64,000 nt of DNA from contig CAWDPQ010000015.1 in assembly GCA_963804245.1 (NCBI GenBank), positions 62,001 to 126,000 on the forward strand, written 5' to 3'. The position numbers and the translations under genes were made by a program. The notes under the pieces were generated by a model. That model had not been told where the DNA came from and ran no database searches. It worked only from the letters and a program-made list of their open reading frames with translations. This DNA comes from CAWDPQ01 sp963804245 (GTDB lineage Bacteria; Acidobacteriota; Vicinamibacteria; Vicinamibacterales; 2-12-FULL-66-21). Positions 8,831 to 18,326 of this stretch are shown piece after piece. Position 1 is the first letter of the stretch. Each line of letters opens with the position of its first letter.

Positions 8831-9598
8831 TCACGTCGCGTCGCGGTCCTTCTGCCCTTGCATAACCAGACCGCGGTCGACGACGTTCGACCACTCAGAT
8901 GACCGGGTGTCCTCGTAGGCATCGTGCCAGTTCCACCACTTGTACGGCGGCGTCTGCGGATAGCCCGCCGGGGAGTCCTCCCACTCCTCCTGACGTCCGA
9001 GCGCAGTGATGTCGAGGTAATTCCAGGTGCTCCCCATCTGCTCGTCCCCGCGGTTGTTGATGAAGTAGGTGCGGAACACGTCGTCGCCCGCGCGGATGAA
9101 CGCATTCGTGCCGTGCCACTCGTCCACCCCGAAGTCGGCGTCGAAGCTGTCCGTGATGGTGTACCAGGGCATCGTCCAGTCCATTCGTCGCTTCAGACGC
9201 TCGATGTCGGTCTGCGGCGCGCGAGAGGCGAACGCAAGCGTTGTGTCGCGGGCGTTCAGATGAGCGAGATGGGCGACCTGGTCGGCAAGGAAGGAGCAGC
9301 CGCGGCATGCATGCTCGGGCCAGCCGTACACACCGGGCTCGAAGAAGGCCCGGTAGACGATCAGCTGGCGTCGTCCTTCGAAAAGGTCGAGCAGGCGCGT
9401 CTTGCCCACAGGCCCCTGGAACTCGTAGTTCTTCTTTATGGCGACCCAGGGCATCCGCCGACGTTCAGCGGCCAGCGCGTCACGGGCGCGGGTCAAGGCT
9501 TTCTCCTTCGCGAGGAGTTGCTGCCGCGCAGCCTCCCACTCCTGCGGCGACACGACGGGTGGGGTGTTGACGGGAAGATCCGCTTTCAGCTTTTCCAT
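8831..9598 (-). CDS. DUF899 family thioredoxin-fold protein
   Basis: Protein of 255 residues from ATG 9598, preceded by GAGGAGAGAGAT; the longer frame to 9718 lacks such a site. It shows the DUF899 signature: an N-terminal EWEAARQQLLAKEKALTRARD helix, RRMPWVAIKKNYEF, the FEGRRQLIVYRAFFEPG strand-turn, a CRGCSF cysteine pair in the active-site position of a thioredoxin fold, MPWYTITDSFDADFGV, and a Trp-rich C-terminus (YKWWNWHDAYE). Family members are cytoplasmic, uncharacterised, and resemble AhpC/TSA proteins structurally. Their substrate is not established. The gene is transcribed alone or ahead of ADOP A, with 174 bases between them in which I find no gene. Confidence 0.88.
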   Translation of the reverse strand: MEKLKADLPVNTPPVVSPQEWEAARQQLLAKEKALTRARDALAAERRRMPWVAIKKNYEFQGPVGKTRLLDLFEGRRQLIVYRAFFEPGVYGWPEHACRGCSFLADQVAHLAHLNARDTTLAFASRAPQTDIERLKRRMDWTMPWYTITDSFDADFGVDEWHGTNAFIRAGDDVFRTYFINNRGDEQMGSTWNYLDITALGRQEEWEDSPAGYPQTPPYKWWNWHDAYEDTRSSEWSNVVDRGLVMQGQKDRDAT

Positions 9599-9935
9599 AT
9601 CTCTCTCCTCGGTTTCGGTCGTTCGTGCGGCCGAGTCTGCTCGCGACGATCGCGGCGATACCGTCGAGGTGACGGCCGCGGTGGTCAGGGCCAAGCTCGT
9701 CATACATGCGGGACACATCGCACGCCTCCCCGACTTTCATTCATTGTTCGTTCCGTTCTCGACCCGACCGTCGACTCAGGGGCAACGGGACGGCTGCGTA
9801 GCTGAGCCCACCAACCTTCGCCCACGCCTGTCAACATCGGGCGTGAGCTAGTTGGCAAGCCGAGCACCCCCACGACGGTCCGAGTGCCAGACCGGACTAC
9901 AATCCCCCATTCAGGGTCACTGTGCCCGGGGGACC
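9599..9935. other. Intergenic stretch, nothing recognised
   Basis: 337 bases between the divergent DUF899 gene and the secreted-protein/cytochrome/PQQ operon. It should hold both promoters. I find no convincing promoter pair, inverted repeat or small gene. The in-frame extension of the DUF899 ORF to 9718 (containing CPAC) is judged a chance reading. Confidence 0.4.
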
Positions 9936-10571
9936 ATGTCGAGACTGTTGCTGGTTACGCCGTTCCTGATCGTCCTCAGTGCAGGGGCCCAGGCTCCGGA
10001 GGACAATCGGCCGCCGCTGTTTTTCCGGGAGGACTGGAAGGAAATCGCCCCCGTCGCGCCAGTAACGCAGGAGCACGTGGCGAATCCGAAACTCCAGGTC
10101 GCGCTCTACGGCCCCGGCAAGGACGGCATCCGGAAGAGTCATCACGATACGCCGAAGGACGACCCGTACTACATCTGGCTTGGGTCGTGCCCGGCGAACT
10201 GCGCGATCGCGCTGCGGGACCAAGATGCGTTCGTCGACCTGACCGGACTCGCGAAGATCCGCTGGCGAACCAAGCAGACAGGGTTCCGAAGCGTTCGGCT
10301 CACGCTGAAGCTCGGCGATGGTACGTGGTTGGTGAGCGACTATGCGGAAGGTCCGTCGGTGGACTGGCACGAGAGTGAGTTCTCTATCGCGGGGATTCGG
10401 TGGCGACGAATGGAAATCAAGACCATCGTCGAAGGTCCGTGGGTGGCGAATCCGGACCTGAGCCAGGTCGATGAGATCGGCTGGACCGAGCTTGCACCCG
10501 GCGGCAGCACGCCCGCGTCATCTCGCGTGGACTGGATTGAAGTGTATGGGCGACCAGTCGCGCGCCGGTAG
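9936..10571 (+). CDS. Secreted protein at the head of a PQQ-dehydrogenase operon
   Basis: Protein of 211 residues from ATG 9936, just after a GGGGGA ribosome site. Residues 1-19 (MSRLLLVTPFLIVLSAGAQ) are a signal peptide. The mature part begins PLFFREDWKE and alternates strands with aromatic residues (YYIWLGSCPANCAIAL, KIRWRTKQTGFRSVRLTLKL, VDEIGWTELAPGG, SRVDWIEVYG). This is the layout of a jelly-roll or galactose-binding-like beta sandwich, close to DUF1080-type domains. Two cysteines (SCPANC) could form a disulfide. Its 3' end overlaps the cytochrome c start by 26 bases, so the two are probably translationally coupled. A role in substrate binding or assembly beside the periplasmic PQQ enzyme is an inference from position only. 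Confidence 0.72.
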   Translation: MSRLLLVTPFLIVLSAGAQAPEDNRPPLFFREDWKEIAPVAPVTQEHVANPKLQVALYGPGKDGIRKSHHDTPKDDPYYIWLGSCPANCAIALRDQDAFVDLTGLAKIRWRTKQTGFRSVRLTLKLGDGTWLVSDYAEGPSVDWHESEFSIAGIRWRRMEIKTIVEGPWVANPDLSQVDEIGWTELAPGGSTPASSRVDWIEVYGRPVARR

Positions 10572-11437
10572 CGCCCGTAGCGAACGACGCACGCGGAGCG
10601 TCTGGCTCGCAGCCGCAGTCGGGGCCGCGATGTTCTCGTTTGTGCTCCTGGCGCCGCACTTGGGCGCACGCGTCGGACAGGCGCAAGGCGGCCGCGGCAA
10701 CCTGCTGCGGTTCTGTCCGGGTCTGGGGATTCCCTGCGTCGAGATCACACGAGAGGCGTACGACCGCGGACACGACGCAGTTTCGCAAGTCGTGCGGCTT
10801 TTGCCATGGGCCAACGGCCGCGGGCGGCAACGGCGGACCGAATCTGCTCTTCTCCGCAGTCATCCGCCGGGACAATGAGGGCGCGGATATCACGAAGGTG
10901 ATTCGGGAAGGACGCCCGGACAAGGGGATGCCGGTTGTCCCGTTGACCCCGACGCAGGTCGAAGACATCGTCGGCTACCTGAAAGCCCGCGTGGCTGAAG
11001 TCGACAAGACGAGCGGGCTGCGTCCGGCGCGCGACTACGACCTCAAGAAGTTGTTGACCGGCAACGCGGAGCTGGGCAAAGCCTACTTCAACGGGGCGGG
11101 ACAGTGCGCCACGTGCCACTCGCCGGCGGGCGACCTCAAAGGTATCGCGACCAAGTATCCGCCGATCGAGCTGCAGGCTCGCCTCATGTATCCGACGGGC
11201 GTGCAGGAGCAGGCGACGGTGACCGACGCCGCCGGGAAACAGTTCACCGGCGAGCTGCTGCAACAGGATGCGTTCGACGTCACAATCAGGACGGCCGACG
11301 GCGTGCAGCGCTCGTGGCCGTCGCGCTCGGTGAAAATCGACACGACCGACAAGCTCGCCAAGCATCTCGAGCTGCTATCGAAACATTCGAACGCCGACAT
11401 GCACAACCTGTTCGCGTATCTGGTGACCCTGCGATGA
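10546..11437 (+). CDS. Di-haem c-type cytochrome, electron acceptor of the PQQ enzyme (frameshifted)
   Basis: The first frame from ATG 10546 gives a basic N-terminus and a membrane anchor or signal (VWLAAAVGAAMFSFVLLAP), then a short stretch ending REAYDRGH. The second frame carries the rest: the first haem site SCGFCHGP near 10790, DITKVIREGRPDKGMPVVPLT, and a second haem site CATCHSP near 11105, then a small beta domain (VTDAAGKQFTGELL, VTIRTADGVQRSWP) and AYLVTLR at the end. The frames join near 10770, where one base too many gives YDRGH then TQFRKSCGFCHG. Each CxxCH binds haem covalently, so the protein is periplasmic. Its stop overlaps the PQQ-dehydrogenase start as ATGA, which fits an electron-transfer pair. 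Confidence 0.8.
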
Positions 11438-12978
11438 AGCTGCTGCTCAGCCTGGCGATGACCGCCAGCCTCCTGGCGCAGCAGGGTGTCGACACCGGCA
11501 TGCTGCTCCAGCGGCCGACGAAGAATTGGCCGACGTTCAACGGCGACTACACTGGCCAGCGCTTCAGTCCGCTCAAGCAGATCAACACCAGCAATGTCCG
11601 GTCGCTGACGCTGGCCTGGTCGTTCCAGACGCGACAGGCGGCGATGAAAGCCACGCCGCTCGTCGTCGACGGCATCGCGTATTTCTCGGTGCCGAATCAC
11701 GTGTGGGCCGCCGATGCGCGCACGGGCCGGCAGATCTGGCACTTCTCGCGGACGTCGATTGGCGATCACCTCGCCAGCCGCGGCGTGACGATGTTCAAGG
11801 ACCGCATCTATTTCGGGACACCTGACGCGCACCTCATTGCGCTGGACGCGCGCAACGGCGCGAAGCTGTGGGAGGTGGAAGTCGCCGACGTGAAGTTCGG
11901 TTACTACATCAGCGCCGCGCCGCTCGTCGTGAAGGACAAGCTGCTCGTCGGCATGTCAGGCGATCAGCTGAACATGCCGGGCTTTCTCGAAGCCCGCGAC
12001 CTGAACGACGGGAAGCTCGTGTGGCGCTGGGACGCGATTCCCAAGCCCGGCGAACCCGGTTCGGAGACCTGGCCCAACGCGGAGATCATGTCACGCGGCG
12101 GCGGCATGACGTGGGTCCAGGGGGTCTACGACCCCGCGCTCAACCTCACTTATTGGGGCACCGGGAATCCACATCCGGTGCGTGCAGGGAACGTCCGCAG
12201 GGGCGCGAACCTGTTCACCTGCACGCTCGTGGCGCTCGACGTCGATACGGGAAAAATGAAGTGGTACATCCAGACGTCGCCACACGATACCTACGATCGT
12301 GACGCGAACCAGACGCCGATTCTGATCGACGGCGACTATCAGGGACAGCCGCGCAAGCTCCTGGCGATGGCCAGCCGCAGCGGCTACTACTTCCTGCTCG
12401 ATCGCGCGACAGGCGAAAGTCTGGTGACCGTCCCGTACGGCCCACAAAACTGGTCCGCCGGCGTGGACAAGCGCGGGCAGCCGATTCCCAAGACCGAGAT
12501 CGATCCGGCCGTCGACGGTACGTTCTTCGAGGGCACGACGACCAACTGGTGGGCGCCGAGCTTCAGCCCCGAGACTGGACTCTTCTACGTCAACGGCAGC
12601 CATGGATTCAGCATCGGGTACCTGATGCCGAACGAAGAGACCGGCAACGTGGAAGATCACCAAGGCGGCGGTGCGACCGGCCTGTGGAGCGAGAGTATGC
12701 TGCTCGCGCTCGACTACCGGACCGGCAAAGTCCGCTGGAGCCGCACCGGCCCGCGCACCGGCGCCGGCAACGGGATCCTCTCCACAGCGGGTGGCCTGGT
12801 GTTCACCAATGAATCGGGACACCTCGTCGCGCTCGATGCGGGCTCCGGGAAAGTGCTGTGGCACGTGAACCCGGGAGGCAACTTGACCGGCAGTCCGATG
12901 TCGTACGAGCTCGACGGCCGCCAGTTCGTTCTCACTCCGGTGGACGGAGTCCTGTACGCCTGGGCGCTGCCCACCTAG
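11434..12978 (+). CDS. PQQ-dependent (quinoprotein) alcohol-type dehydrogenase
   Basis: Protein of 514 residues from ATG 11434, overlapping the cytochrome stop by ATGA. A short signal peptide (MKLLLSLAMTASLLA) leads into PTFNGDYTGQRFSPLKQINT, the usual opening of a quinoprotein eight-bladed propeller. Blade motifs recur, for example VWAADARTGRQIWHF, LIALDARNGAKLWEVE, LVALDVDTGKMKWYIQ, LLALDYRTGKVRWS and LVALDAGSGKVLWHV. The NWWAPSFSPETGLFYV segment is typical of this subgroup. It would oxidise an alcohol or sugar in the periplasm with PQQ and pass electrons to the co-encoded cytochrome c. No PQQ biosynthesis gene is present in the window, so the cofactor must come from elsewhere. At 514 residues it is shorter than methanol dehydrogenases (about 600). 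Confidence 0.9.
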   Translation: MKLLLSLAMTASLLAQQGVDTGMLLQRPTKNWPTFNGDYTGQRFSPLKQINTSNVRSLTLAWSFQTRQAAMKATPLVVDGIAYFSVPNHVWAADARTGRQIWHFSRTSIGDHLASRGVTMFKDRIYFGTPDAHLIALDARNGAKLWEVEVADVKFGYYISAAPLVVKDKLLVGMSGDQLNMPGFLEARDLNDGKLVWRWDAIPKPGEPGSETWPNAEIMSRGGGMTWVQGVYDPALNLTYWGTGNPHPVRAGNVRRGANLFTCTLVALDVDTGKMKWYIQTSPHDTYDRDANQTPILIDGDYQGQPRKLLAMASRSGYYFLLDRATGESLVTVPYGPQNWSAGVDKRGQPIPKTEIDPAVDGTFFEGTTTNWWAPSFSPETGLFYVNGSHGFSIGYLMPNEETGNVEDHQGGGATGLWSESMLLALDYRTGKVRWSRTGPRTGAGNGILSTAGGLVFTNESGHLVALDAGSGKVLWHVNPGGNLTGSPMSYELDGRQFVLTPVDGVLYAWALPT

Positions 12979-13100
12979 GGCTGTATCCGAGGGGCTTCGA
13001 AATCGCCCGCGGACTCCCCTACACACTCTCTCGCGCGAATCGCCGCTTCGCCGGGTGCGCGCTCCGCGCCTGGCGATCTGCTGGAGTGGACGCCAGAAGG

Positions 13101-13124
13101 ACGGGCGGCCCGAGGGCCGCCCGT
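13101..13124. terminator. Bidirectional hairpin between convergent genes
   Basis: A near-perfect GC stem, ACGGGCGGCCC at 13101-13111 pairing with GGGCCGCCCGT at 13114-13124. It lies between the end of the PQQ operon and the end of the minus-strand gene at 13148. Neither side has a U tract, so it would be a weak or Rho-assisted terminator or an mRNA 3' end stabiliser. Confidence 0.5.
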
Positions 13125-13147
13125 GTCGATACGAGTTGGCGAATGCT

Positions 13148-13707
13148 CTAGCCCGCGATCTCCAGATCCGACCGCGCCGCGGCACGGGCGCGCGTCACTT
13201 CGGCCTTCGCGTCCAGCTCGGGCTTGAACTCGTGGATCGCCTCTGCCAACGACTGGCCCTGGTTGAGCAGGCGATCCTTGAGCACCATGAACGGTAACTG
13301 CGTATTGCGCGCCGCATGCGCCACCGTCATGAACTGCTCGGCGCTGTCGAAGTCAGCAGCCGCGTCCTCGGGACGCGCGCCCGGATTGAGTACAGCCTTC
13401 ACGCGATCGCGCATCTCCGGCTCCCACAGATTGACGGCGATCGTCTAGATTGTGTTGGGGGCCTTCTTCGCCGCGACCACGTCATTCGCGCGTTCATGCG
13501 CGCGCGATGCGAGGCCCTGGCGCGCGGCGCTGGCCTGTCGGCCTTGACTGGTGCGGGCGCGCTTTTTTCGGCGGGCTGCGCCGCGACTGCCTCTTCAGGC
13601 GCATCCATCCGGGACCAGTTATCTCGAATCGTCGGACCGGTCATGACTCCGACTGCGAAAGCCGCGACAACACCTGCTGTGAGCAAACCGGCTTTACCGT
13701 ACGTCAT
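13148..13707 (-). pseudogene. Membrane-anchored hypothetical protein, broken
   Basis: The gene begins well: ATG 13707 after AGGAGG, with a membrane segment (AGLLTAGVVAAFAVGVMTGP) and an Ala/Pro linker to about residue 65. Near 13490 the frame must change to continue as NDVVAAKKAPNTI; this second frame then meets an in-frame TAG at about 13445 before VNLWEPEMRDRVKAVL. The rest (13148-13414) reads DFDSAEQFMTVAHAARNTQ and FMVLKDRLLNQGQSLAEAI. One shift plus one nonsense codon make true decay more likely than a single sequencing slip. I do not recognise the family. The C-terminal helix pattern looks like a short periplasmic or cytoplasmic helical domain. Confidence 0.55.
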
Positions 13708-14120
13708 TCCATGTCCTCCTTTGTCAGAGCGGCGGCGTTCGTCGCTCGCCTCTCAGTCGCTGCTCGGGTGGCATTAGCCACTGTCGAGCAGCCTCCCATC
13801 CATGTTAAAGAGTGCAACGACCGCGTCACTTTCGACGTTTTGTTCGCCTCGCGACGCGACAAGTTGAGCCTGAGCAGGACGTTGGAAGAACCACATCCGT
13901 GGCGATGGTCGGGCTTGGGATATCAAAGATGACTTGGGATATCCAACGAGAGGAGCGGACTTACACACCATGCGCTGCGCCGAGGTTGCGCGACCTCAGC
14001 GGGTTCTCGGAGCGAAAGAACCTCATGCTTAGATCTTGGTAAGGGTCAGTTCCTCGCGAACCTTGTCGCGTTGGCGACTGTCGCTGGTAAGGTCGACCGA
14101 CTCACAGTGGAGGCGCACCA
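13708..14120. other. Intergenic stretch with an 11-base direct repeat
   Basis: 413 bases with no convincing gene. The only structure I see is CTTGGGATATC repeated exactly at 13914-13924 and 13933-13943, a 19-base period (nearly two helical turns), 178 bases ahead of the acetamidase-like gene. Such spacing can serve a dimeric or tandem-bound regulator, but nothing else supports this. Confidence 0.4.
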
Positions 14121-15138
14121 GTGAAGTGGGTACTCACCGCACTGCCGATGTTGGCTCTGGTTGCCGCGTGCCAGCGAACTGAGGAGGCGACCCCGCCCAC
14201 CGTGCGTCACCAGATACACGAGTTCACGCCGACCGCCTTCTACAATGAGTTTTCCGCCACCACCCCACCAGTTCTTCGTGTCGAGCCAGGCGACACAATT
14301 CGGACGGCGACCATCGACGCAGCTGGAACCGACTACCGGGGTGTGAGTCGCGGAAAGGCTGGCAATCCGCAGACCGGCCCGTTTTACGTCGTCGGCGCGG
14401 CACCTGGCGAGACTGTCGCGGTTCACGTCACTCGACTGCGGCTGAACAGAGACTGGGCGATCAGCACCGACACGCTGTCGAATCTGGCGATGACACCGGA
14501 CCTTGCTGCACGGATGACGTTCCAGGGACAGCCCGTGCGCTGGCACTTGGATCTGTCACGTGGTCTGGCGATGCGCGAGAGCGGGCCAGCTGGCTTGTCC
14601 GCGTATTCAGTACCGCTGAAACCGATGCTCGGTTGCATCGCCCTCGCGCCGCCTAGTGCCGAACCGGCCCCTCACACCGGAAACTTCGGCCCGTGGGGAG
14701 GGAACTTGGACTTCAACGAGATCATCGAAGGCACGACTGTCTTCTTGCCCGTCAATGTCCCTGGGGGTCTCCTGTACTTCGGTGACGCCCACGCGGCCCA
14801 AGGGGATGGAGAGTTGAGTGGCAATGGCCTCGAGACGTCGATGGATGTGGAAGTGCGAGTGGACCTTCTGCCCGGATCCATTTCCGCCCCGCGCCTCGAA
14901 TCATCGACTCACGTCATGGCTATGGGTCTCAGCTCGTCGCTCGATGACGCCGTCCGGAAAGCGACGACAAACATGATCGAGTGGCTGATGGCAGAGGTAC
15001 GAGCTCACGTTGCCTGAGGTATCACAGGTCGTCGGCACGTCGGCCGAGTACAGGGTGAGCGTTCTCGTGGGCAAGAACACGGGGATGGTCATCAAGCTGC
15101 ACAAGGATCGATTGCGCGGGCTGAAGCGTCGCGACTAG
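14121..15138 (+). CDS. Acetamidase/formamidase-family lipoprotein (one frameshift)
   Basis: GTG start at 14121 after GGAGGCGCACCA. The N-terminus ends in a lipobox (LALVAAC, Cys at 17), so the product should be lipid-anchored in the cell envelope. The body has the FmdA/AmdA fold pattern: LRVEPGDTIRTATIDAAG, NPQTGPFYVVGAAPGETVAVHV, KPMLGCIALAP, a GNFGPWGGNLDF motif, LPVNVPGGLLYFGDAHAAQGDGEL and DVEVRVDLL. These enzymes hydrolyse formamide or small amides with a metal site in the cytoplasm; the lipoprotein form is a distinct subgroup. The first frame stops at 15017. One extra G near 14998 explains this; the corrected frame continues with LPEVSQVVGTSAEYRV and HKDRLRGLKR to the TAG at 15136-15138. 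Confidence 0.83.
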
Positions 15139-15158
15139 CGTGACTGGAGTGAAAGCTG

Positions 15159-17596
15159 ATGACATTCGAACAATGGCGCCAGGATCTGCAGCTGGCGTGG
15201 CGCGGGTTGCGGCGGGCGAAGGGCTTCACGGCAACCGCGGTGCTCACGCTGGCGATGGGTATTGCCGGTGTCTCGGTGATGTTCGCTCTGATTGAAGGTG
15301 TGCTACTACGGCCACTGCCTGTGCGCGAGCAACATCGGCTGCTTGTCGCATGGAAGGAGCACCGTTCGGCGGGCTTCGCCCACTACCCGTTCCGCATGAC
15401 CGAGATCGACACGCTGAGCAAGGACGGCCTCCTCTTCGAGAGCACTGCGGGTGTCGACTACAACGGGGCTCAGCCGTGGGTCGTCGTCGAGAACGGCTCC
15501 GCCACCTTTGTTCAGAGCGCTGCCATCACAGGCGATTTCTTCGGCGTGCTCGGTGTCGAGCCTCTTCTGGGACGCGCGTTGACTCGCGCTGACGATGTGA
15601 TCGGTGCAGAGAGCGTGATTGCCATCAGTCACGGGCTCTGGCAACGCCGCTACGGCGGACGCCGCGACGTCATCGGACGTGCGCTGACCCTGCGGGACCG
15701 GCGCTTCACGATCGTCGGTGTGATGCCGGCCGGATTCGACTACCCACGCGGCTCGGAGGCGTGGGTGAGCCTGACGGCGTTGACGTCCACGATCATCGAC
15801 CCGGGCTACACGCCGTTCGTCGATCTGATCGCGAGGCTGCGCCCGGGCGCGACGTTGGAGCAAGCGGCGAGCGAGCTCAGTGGCCTGATCGCGCGACTCG
15901 AGTCGGAGGCTCCGCCGGACGCCACGCGAGGGTTGACGCCGGTCGTGCGGTCCTACGAGGACGTCGTTGTCGGTGATGTTCGGCTGACGTTGTTCGTGCT
16001 CTTTGCCGCTGTCGGACTCGTGCTCCTCATCGCCAGCGCCAACGTCGCGAATCTGTTGCTCATGCGCGGGGAGGGACGGCGAGCGGAAATGGCGATCCGC
16101 TCTACGCTCGGCGCTTCTCGCAGCCGGCTGGCGCGCCAGGTGCTCGCTGAGAGTGTGGTGCTCGCGCTCGCATCGGGCGCGGCCGGACTCGTGGTGACCT
16201 GGTGGAGCCTGCCCGCGTTGATCGCCCTGGTGCCGGACGGCTTGCCACGTGTCGACTCGATACGTCTCGATCCGGGTGTCCTCATTTTCGCGATGGCGAT
16301 AGCGTTCATAACGTCGACTGTCGCCGGGATGGCACCTGCCGTGTCGGCCGAGTCGCATCGATCTCGTCTCACCGTCGCGCGGTGGAGGCGCGATGCGCGG
16401 CTCAGGCGCCAGGCATGGTCGTCGAACGCTCGTCGTGGTCCAGGTTGCCCTTGCCATCACCGTCGTCGCCGCGGCAGGCTTGCTGACTCGGAGCGTGCGC
16501 CAGCTCGAGGCGGCGGACATGGGACTGGCCGCGGAAGATCTGGTTCTCGTGCAGTTTGCGTTGCCTGAAGCGAAATACGTCGGAGCGCGATCGACGGCTG
16601 CAATTCCTCGACGGCGTCGTGAAGGAGCTCGAAGCCGTACCCGGCATCGCCGGGGCGACACCCGTCAATACCCCCCCGTTCGCGGGCACCGGCGGGTGGG
16701 ATGCAGCGACGTTCACCGTGGAGGGACAGAGCGCCGATCGCGCCGGCGCAAACTCGTCGCTCAACCTGGAGTCGATTCATCCGAACTACTTCGCCACCGT
16801 CGGTGTGTCGCTCATCCGTGGACGCGGGTTCGGACCGGCAGATCGGGAAGGGGCACCCAACGTCGTCGTCGTGAGTGAGGATGTTGCGGCGCGCGCGTGG
16901 CCGGGTGAGGAGCCGATCGGCAAGCGTCTGAAACTTGGCGGCGCGACCTCAGAACGAACCATGGCGGACCGTCGTCGGCGTCGCGCGCATGACGCGGTAC
17001 CGTGAGCTCAGGGAACCGCGCGCGACGGTGTACCTTCCGGCGGCTCAGTTCATGTTCGCAGCGGACGCGGTCGTGCTGCGGACGACTGCTCCGGCCCGTA
17101 TGGTTGCTGGAGCGGCGCGCGATCGTATCCGGGCCGTCGATCCAGGTGTTCAGGTGATGCGGGTCACGCCCTTCGCGGATTTGCTCGACCGCCCCCTGGC
17201 TCGCCCCCGTTTCGACGCATTCGTGCTCGGCGTGTTTGGCCTCGCGGCGCTGACGTTGGCGGCGATCGGACTGTATGCGGTGATGGGGGCCTACGTGCGT
17301 CAACGCGACACCGAGATTGGCATTCGCGTCGCGCTGGGCGCGACGGCGTTCGATGTGCGCCGTCTGGTCGTGGGAGAAGGACTGCGGCTCGCCGGAGTCG
17401 GTGCCGTGATCGACTCGCCGGCGCCGTAGCGGCGACCCGACTCTTGCGCGGTCTGCTGTTCGGCGTGCACCCACTGGATGCGGTGTCGATGCTCGCGGCG
17501 GTGCTGTTGGTCGTCGGCGCGTCGGCGCTGGCGTCATATCTACCCGCGTCGCGCGCCGCGCGTGTCGATCCCCTCACTCTGCTCAGAGCCGGTTGA
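15159..17596 (+). CDS. ADOP-type duplicated permease B (four apparent frameshifts)
   Basis: Starts at ATG 15159 with FEQWRQDLQLAWRGLRRAKGF and TM1, followed by a MacB-type periplasmic domain and FtsX core (SANVANLLLMRGEGRRAEMAI). The frame then changes near 16385 (resuming RRTLVVVQVALAITVV), near 16588 (LQFLDGVVKELEAVPGI), near 16950 (EPWRTVVGVARMTRYREL) and near 17412 (resuming GLAGAVAATRLLRGLLFGV). It ends SYLPASRAARVDPLTLLRAG at 17596. All parts of the second periplasmic domain and second FtsX domain are present in order, so nothing is deleted; at 17412 a missing G in a GG pair accounts for the shift. Four indels in one gene suggests either a real pseudogene or a poorly polished region. 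It lacks the extra ADOP N-terminal domain and any PadR neighbour. Confidence 0.78.
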
Positions 17597-17611
17597 GTGT
17601 GCGGGCGGTGA

Positions 17612-18277
17612 CTACGAATCAAAGTCCAGTCCGCTGAACTCCCCGTCCGCGTATTCGCACGACCAGTAGACGTCGACGTCCGGCCCTTCGAAGTCAACCA
17701 GGATCCGTTTCCGCGATCGCAGCTTGATCGAAGAGAGGCGCAGTGACCTGATGTCGGCACTCAATTCCGGAGCCTCGGGCGCCCACTCCTGCGCCGTCTG
17801 CGCGAGATAGTCGTTCAACCGGCGCTCGAAGGTATCGAAATCCGCCACCAGCTCGCGAATGCGGGCGACGAGTGTCGGATTGGGCTCCTCATTTCCATCG
17901 ATGAGGATCTCCACCATCCGGTCCTGCACCCTGAAGTCGCTAACCCAGGCCTCCGCCTTGACGTCGCGGATCAGCGTGCCGAGCTGCGGATCCCTCCGCA
18001 CGTGACCGCGCGCTCTGCTCATGATCAGGTGAGCGCGGGGAGAGACTCTCGTCCAGATGACCGAGATCACGAACGCACTCATGACACCGACAAACAGCAG
18101 GCCGACGCCGATGACGAGCCACCTCAGGATCGCGTATGAAATGCGCGCGCCGGCGTAAATCAGGAGCAGCCCAATGGCCGCGCCGATGAGCGCGTCGCGG
18201 ACTGTGGGTTCAACCTTGTCGTGATCGTCCGTCGGAGGCGCGTCGGAAGCCAGACGGCTTGAATCGTCGGCGGGCAT
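17612..18277 (-). CDS. Hypothetical protein with two membrane helices
   Basis: Protein of 221 residues from ATG 18277. An acidic N-terminus is followed by two adjacent hydrophobic helices (DALIGAAIGLLLIYAGA and WLVIGVGLLFVGVMSAFVI, about residues 28-75). A soluble C-terminal domain of about 140 residues then has the pattern VQDRMVEILIDGNEEPNP, LVADFDTFERRLNDYL, IKLRSRKRILVDFEG and a final acidic VYWSCEYADGEFSGLDFDS. The C-terminal part resembles small cytoplasmic DUF2262/DUF6985-like domains from memory, but I cannot name it with confidence. It converges with ADOP B across 15 bases and is back to back in orientation with the lytic transglycosylase at 18327, 49 bases upstream. Confidence 0.7.
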   Translation of the reverse strand: MPADDSSRLASDAPPTDDHDKVEPTVRDALIGAAIGLLLIYAGARISYAILRWLVIGVGLLFVGVMSAFVISVIWTRVSPRAHLIMSRARGHVRRDPQLGTLIRDVKAEAWVSDFRVQDRMVEILIDGNEEPNPTLVARIRELVADFDTFERRLNDYLAQTAQEWAPEAPELSADIRSLRLSSIKLRSRKRILVDFEGPDVDVYWSCEYADGEFSGLDFDS

Positions 18278-18326
18278 GAATGCTCACAGGTCGATGGGCG
18301 AAGGGATGGGCGGCTTCGGATCGCCG

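Noticed and set aside
13774..13971. 65-residue minus-strand ORF in the 13.7-14.1 kb gap
   Set aside because: No ribosome site, no hydrophobic or domain pattern, and composition typical of random high-GC reading.
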